The notes under the pieces: model-generated
Seen by the model: only the letters and a program-made list of their open reading frames with translations
Told to the model about the DNA's origin: nothing
Databases searched by the model: none
Assembly: GCF_026344035.1 (NCBI RefSeq)
Contig: NZ_JAPKND010000002.1
Location: 124,001-188,000 of the forward strand
Reading direction: 5' to 3'
DNA length: 64,000 nt
Source: Alcaligenes endophyticus
Lineage (GTDB): Bacteria > Pseudomonadota > Gammaproteobacteria > Burkholderiales > Burkholderiaceae_B
Made by a program: the position numbers and the translations under genes
Shown: positions 61,902-64,000 of the stretch, one piece after another
Position numbering within the stretch: position 1 is the stretch's first letter
Layout: each line of letters starts with the position of its first letter

Positions 61902-61985
61902 TATTTCCAGGTAGGGCGTTGTTTTAATGTGCTGAACCGCGACAAGTAAGGGCTTTACGGCCATTACAAGCTGAGTTTAGCGGTG

Positions 61986-62420
61986 TTAAACCAGAGCTTG
62001 TCGCTGTTTCCAATAGTTATACAAGGGGGCTGAGTCACTAGGATTCAACCAAACTGAGTCCACAGGAGCATAGTTTCTAGCCGGTGCGACTTCCCGCCAT
62101 TGAGTGCCAGAGTACGCATAGAAAGCGGATTTGATACCGTACAGAGCCATAGTTCCTAAACAAAAAGGGCAAGGCTGGCCACTTGCGTAGACAACGCAGT
62201 CACTAAGGTCGTGACTGCCTAGGGCTTGGCTTGCCTGTTTGATCGCCAAAAACTCGGCATGAGCGGTGAGGTCGCCACAGAGGTGAATTTCGTTGACAGC
62301 TTGCGCGATAATTTTTTGCTTCCTGACGATGACAGACCCAAACGGGCTACCGCCTTCATCGACATTCTTATAAGCGAGATCTATCGCTGCTTGCAGATAC
62401 TGCTGGGTTGAGTGCGGCAT
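61986..62420 (-). CDS. Nucleoside/guanine deaminase (cytidine deaminase-like zinc enzyme)
   Basis: A 144-residue CDA-fold deaminase: HAE zinc/proton motif in LTAHAEFLAI and PCPFC (PCxxC) motif. The sequence around it is closer to the guanine deaminase/general nucleoside deaminase type than to tRNA-specific TadA (no basic tail), but the exact base is uncertain. Its start is not preceded by a strong ribosome site. Confidence 0.88.
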   Translation of the reverse strand: MPHSTQQYLQAAIDLAYKNVDEGGSPFGSVIVRKQKIIAQAVNEIHLCGDLTAHAEFLAIKQASQALGSHDLSDCVVYASGQPCPFCLGTMALYGIKSAFYAYSGTQWREVAPARNYAPVDSVWLNPSDSAPLYNYWKQRQALV

Positions 62421-62637
62421 GGTGGAGACTCAGTTAAAAGGATTGTGGAAAAGCTAGTAAACATCATAAAATCTCGACCTTTAACTGTCAACACTTTGTG
62501 GGCGGATATATTTGAGTTAGCTTTCTTGATTAATCATATAAGTGGCGTTGATAAAGACTTTACCCCCTTTAAGTCCTGAACGCGAAAATTTAAAAAGTGT
62601 TTTTACTATAGAATGCCTTACTCTATCTATAATAGTT

Positions 62638-62650
62638 TCCTAATTTAGGA
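62638..62650. promoter_or_regulatory. Palindrome just before the GntR gene
   Basis: TCCTAA-T-TTAGGA, a perfect 13-base inverted repeat 14 bases before the ATG, well placed for autoregulation by the GntR protein. Confidence 0.45.
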
Positions 62651-62664
62651 TTGAGAGTAAAAGC

Positions 62665-63342
62665 ATGACAGAGGACAACTCTAGTTTGATCGATAAGAGT
62701 GCTCTTGAGGCTCCCCTCAGCGATGTGGTGTATCAGCGTTTGCTAGAGGCTATTTATTCAGGTGGCATGGCGCCGGGAACCGTTGTTAATGAGGTAGCTA
62801 TCGCGCGTGAATATGGTGTGAGCAGGGGACCAGTGCGGGAGGCTGTACGGCGCTTGCAAGGGATTCAAATTGTTAGCCGAGAACCGTATTTGAAAGCACG
62901 TGTGGTCGAGTTGTCGGCTGAGTCGGCATTAGAGTTGTTTCAAATGCGAATGGGTCTAGAGGGGGTAGCTTGTTACCTCGCCGCAGAGCGCATGAGTGAC
63001 GCAGATATTGATCGGTTAATGCGTGATGTCGAGCTGGACTATCAGCGACGCTTAAAAGGTAGCAGTGAGGCCGAAAGCGTGCATTTTGATTTGCACGAGC
63101 GCATTGTGCGGGCCAGTGGAAATAAGCGGATTATTGCAGCGCTGTGTGAAGATCTCTATCACCTGTTGCGAATTTACCGTCGGCACTCCGGCTCGGTTTT
63201 AGTCCGTAAAGAAGACGCATTTGAAGAGCACAGGCAGATTGTGATGGCCTTGCGTAGTCGTGACCCGCATTTGGCGGAATCCTTGATGCGATCACATATC
63301 AGCCGTGCGGCCAATCATATCGCTCAGCAATTACGTCCCTAA
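62665..63342 (+). CDS. GntR-family (FadR/FCD) regulator
   Basis: A 225-residue regulator: winged helix (GTVVNEVAIAREYGVSRGPVREAVRRLQ) and an all-helical FCD effector domain with the HFDLHERIVRASGN metal-ligand segment. It is convergent with the partial Bug gene, and so may control genes further right or the deaminase. Confidence 0.93.
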   Translation: MTEDNSSLIDKSALEAPLSDVVYQRLLEAIYSGGMAPGTVVNEVAIAREYGVSRGPVREAVRRLQGIQIVSREPYLKARVVELSAESALELFQMRMGLEGVACYLAAERMSDADIDRLMRDVELDYQRRLKGSSEAESVHFDLHERIVRASGNKRIIAALCEDLYHLLRIYRRHSGSVLVRKEDAFEEHRQIVMALRSRDPHLAESLMRSHISRAANHIAQQLRP

Positions 63343-63398
63343 GGCTCAGGTTACCAGCCCTATCTTTTTGATCGATCGGGCCGGTAAGGGGAAACGTT

Positions 63399-64000
63399 CT
63401 ACTGCCGTTCTATACCTGCGGTTTTAACTGCATGTTCCCAAGCTTGCTGTTCTTTTTTCAGATCCGCCTCAAATTCTTCCAACGTAATAGATACTGGCGT
63501 GACACCCAAGCTAGCCAGTTTGCTGATTACTTCGGGTGTTGCTAGGACTGCCTGGATATCAGTGGCAATTTTTTCTATTACAGGACGAGGTGTTCCTTTC
63601 GGTGCAAATACACCAGACCAAGGGGCTGCACTAAAGTCGGGAAATCCTTGCTCTGCAATTGTGGCATAGCCTTTTTTACTGTAATCCTGATCGGTGGTGA
63701 TAGCGATCAGCTTTAGTTTTCCCGCCTCTACATGGGGTTCAACGGAAGGCATGCCAGTAATCCCAAAGGGGGCAAAATTTCCGATTACATCCGTAATTAG
63801 GGGAGTAGACCCCTTATAGTGAACAGGCTCTAAGGGGGCACCAGCCTGTTCTCCTAGTAAGGCCATGGTCAGGTGTGAGGCAGTTCCTAGACCGTCAGTC
63901 CCATATATCTGATACTTTTTATCTTCTTTAGCCAGTTGTATCAGCTCTTGTAGGTTGTTTGCTGGTACCGAAGGGTTAGCAAAGATGGCATTCGGAAAAA
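63399..64000 (-). CDS. Bug/TctC-family binding protein, C-terminal part
   Basis: The minus-strand frame is open from the right edge to the stop at 63399, about 200 codons, with Bug features IYGTDGLGTASHLTMALLG, VHYKGSTPLITDVIGNFAPF and the C-terminal GVTPVSITLEEFEADLKKEQ. The N-terminus and signal peptide lie beyond the window. It is the sixth Bug gene in the window. Confidence 0.93.
   Translation of the reverse strand, partial: FPNAIFANPSVPANNLQELIQLAKEDKKYQIYGTDGLGTASHLTMALLGEQAGAPLEPVHYKGSTPLITDVIGNFAPFGITGMPSVEPHVEAGKLKLIAITTDQDYSKKGYATIAEQGFPDFSAAPWSGVFAPKGTPRPVIEKIATDIQAVLATPEVISKLASLGVTPVSITLEEFEADLKKEQQAWEHAVKTAGIERQ

Overview
The window is chromosomal DNA from a betaproteobacterium, most likely family Alcaligenaceae. 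The grounds are six tripartite-tricarboxylate-type 'Bug' binding proteins scattered as orphans, many LysR/IclR/GntR regulators sitting divergently beside small catabolic operons, a betaproteobacterial-type long aspartate carbamoyltransferase, and a moderate GC content. I cannot name the genus from the sequence. No rRNA, tRNA, CRISPR array or transposase was seen.

Left part (1-19000), mostly housekeeping: the 5' part of a Mrp/Pha cation antiporter subunit A (minus strand); divergent hemN with an FNR-type box; a nitronate monooxygenase-like enzyme; a large alpha-2-macroglobulin overlapping pbpC (cell-envelope defence pair); a lipoprotein and a small membrane protein; aspartate carbamoyltransferase with an N-terminal HTH-like extension; then a 700-base gene-free stretch that I read as two tandem sibling small RNA genes, each with a Pho-box promoter and a strong terminator; then nadX.

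Accessory part (18000-29200): hipBA; an IclR-controlled galB-galC-Bug operon (late steps of gallate/4-oxalomesaconate breakdown); an island of three more toxin-antitoxin modules on the plus strand (brnTA, higB2A2, hicAB), brnTA being bracketed by a 52-bp direct repeat; a methyltransferase that has no canonical start codon; and flagellin fliC.

Catabolic/transport part (29200-64000): a TRAP transporter plus amidase operon; a LysR-flanked CoA-transferase/enoyl-CoA hydratase/Bug operon; a five-gene Liv-type ABC transporter; a LysR-flanked Bug/ADP-forming acyl-CoA synthetase/enoyl-CoA hydratase operon with a sulfurtransferase after it; an IclR-controlled Bug/M24/TauD-like/alpha-beta hydrolase operon; a LysR-controlled Bug/N-formylglutamate amidohydrolase-like/M20 carbamoylase operon; a PPP-type phosphatase; a DASS transporter; a nucleoside deaminase; a GntR regulator; and a truncated Bug gene at the right edge. 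The recurring layout is regulator, palindrome, then a divergent Bug-enzyme operon. It suggests a lifestyle of scavenging diverse organic acids and amides.

The most novel signal is the Pho-box small-RNA pair at 16776-17105. The IclR/Bug/M24/dioxygenase/hydrolase operon at 48771-53846 is the best candidate for an undescribed catabolic pathway.
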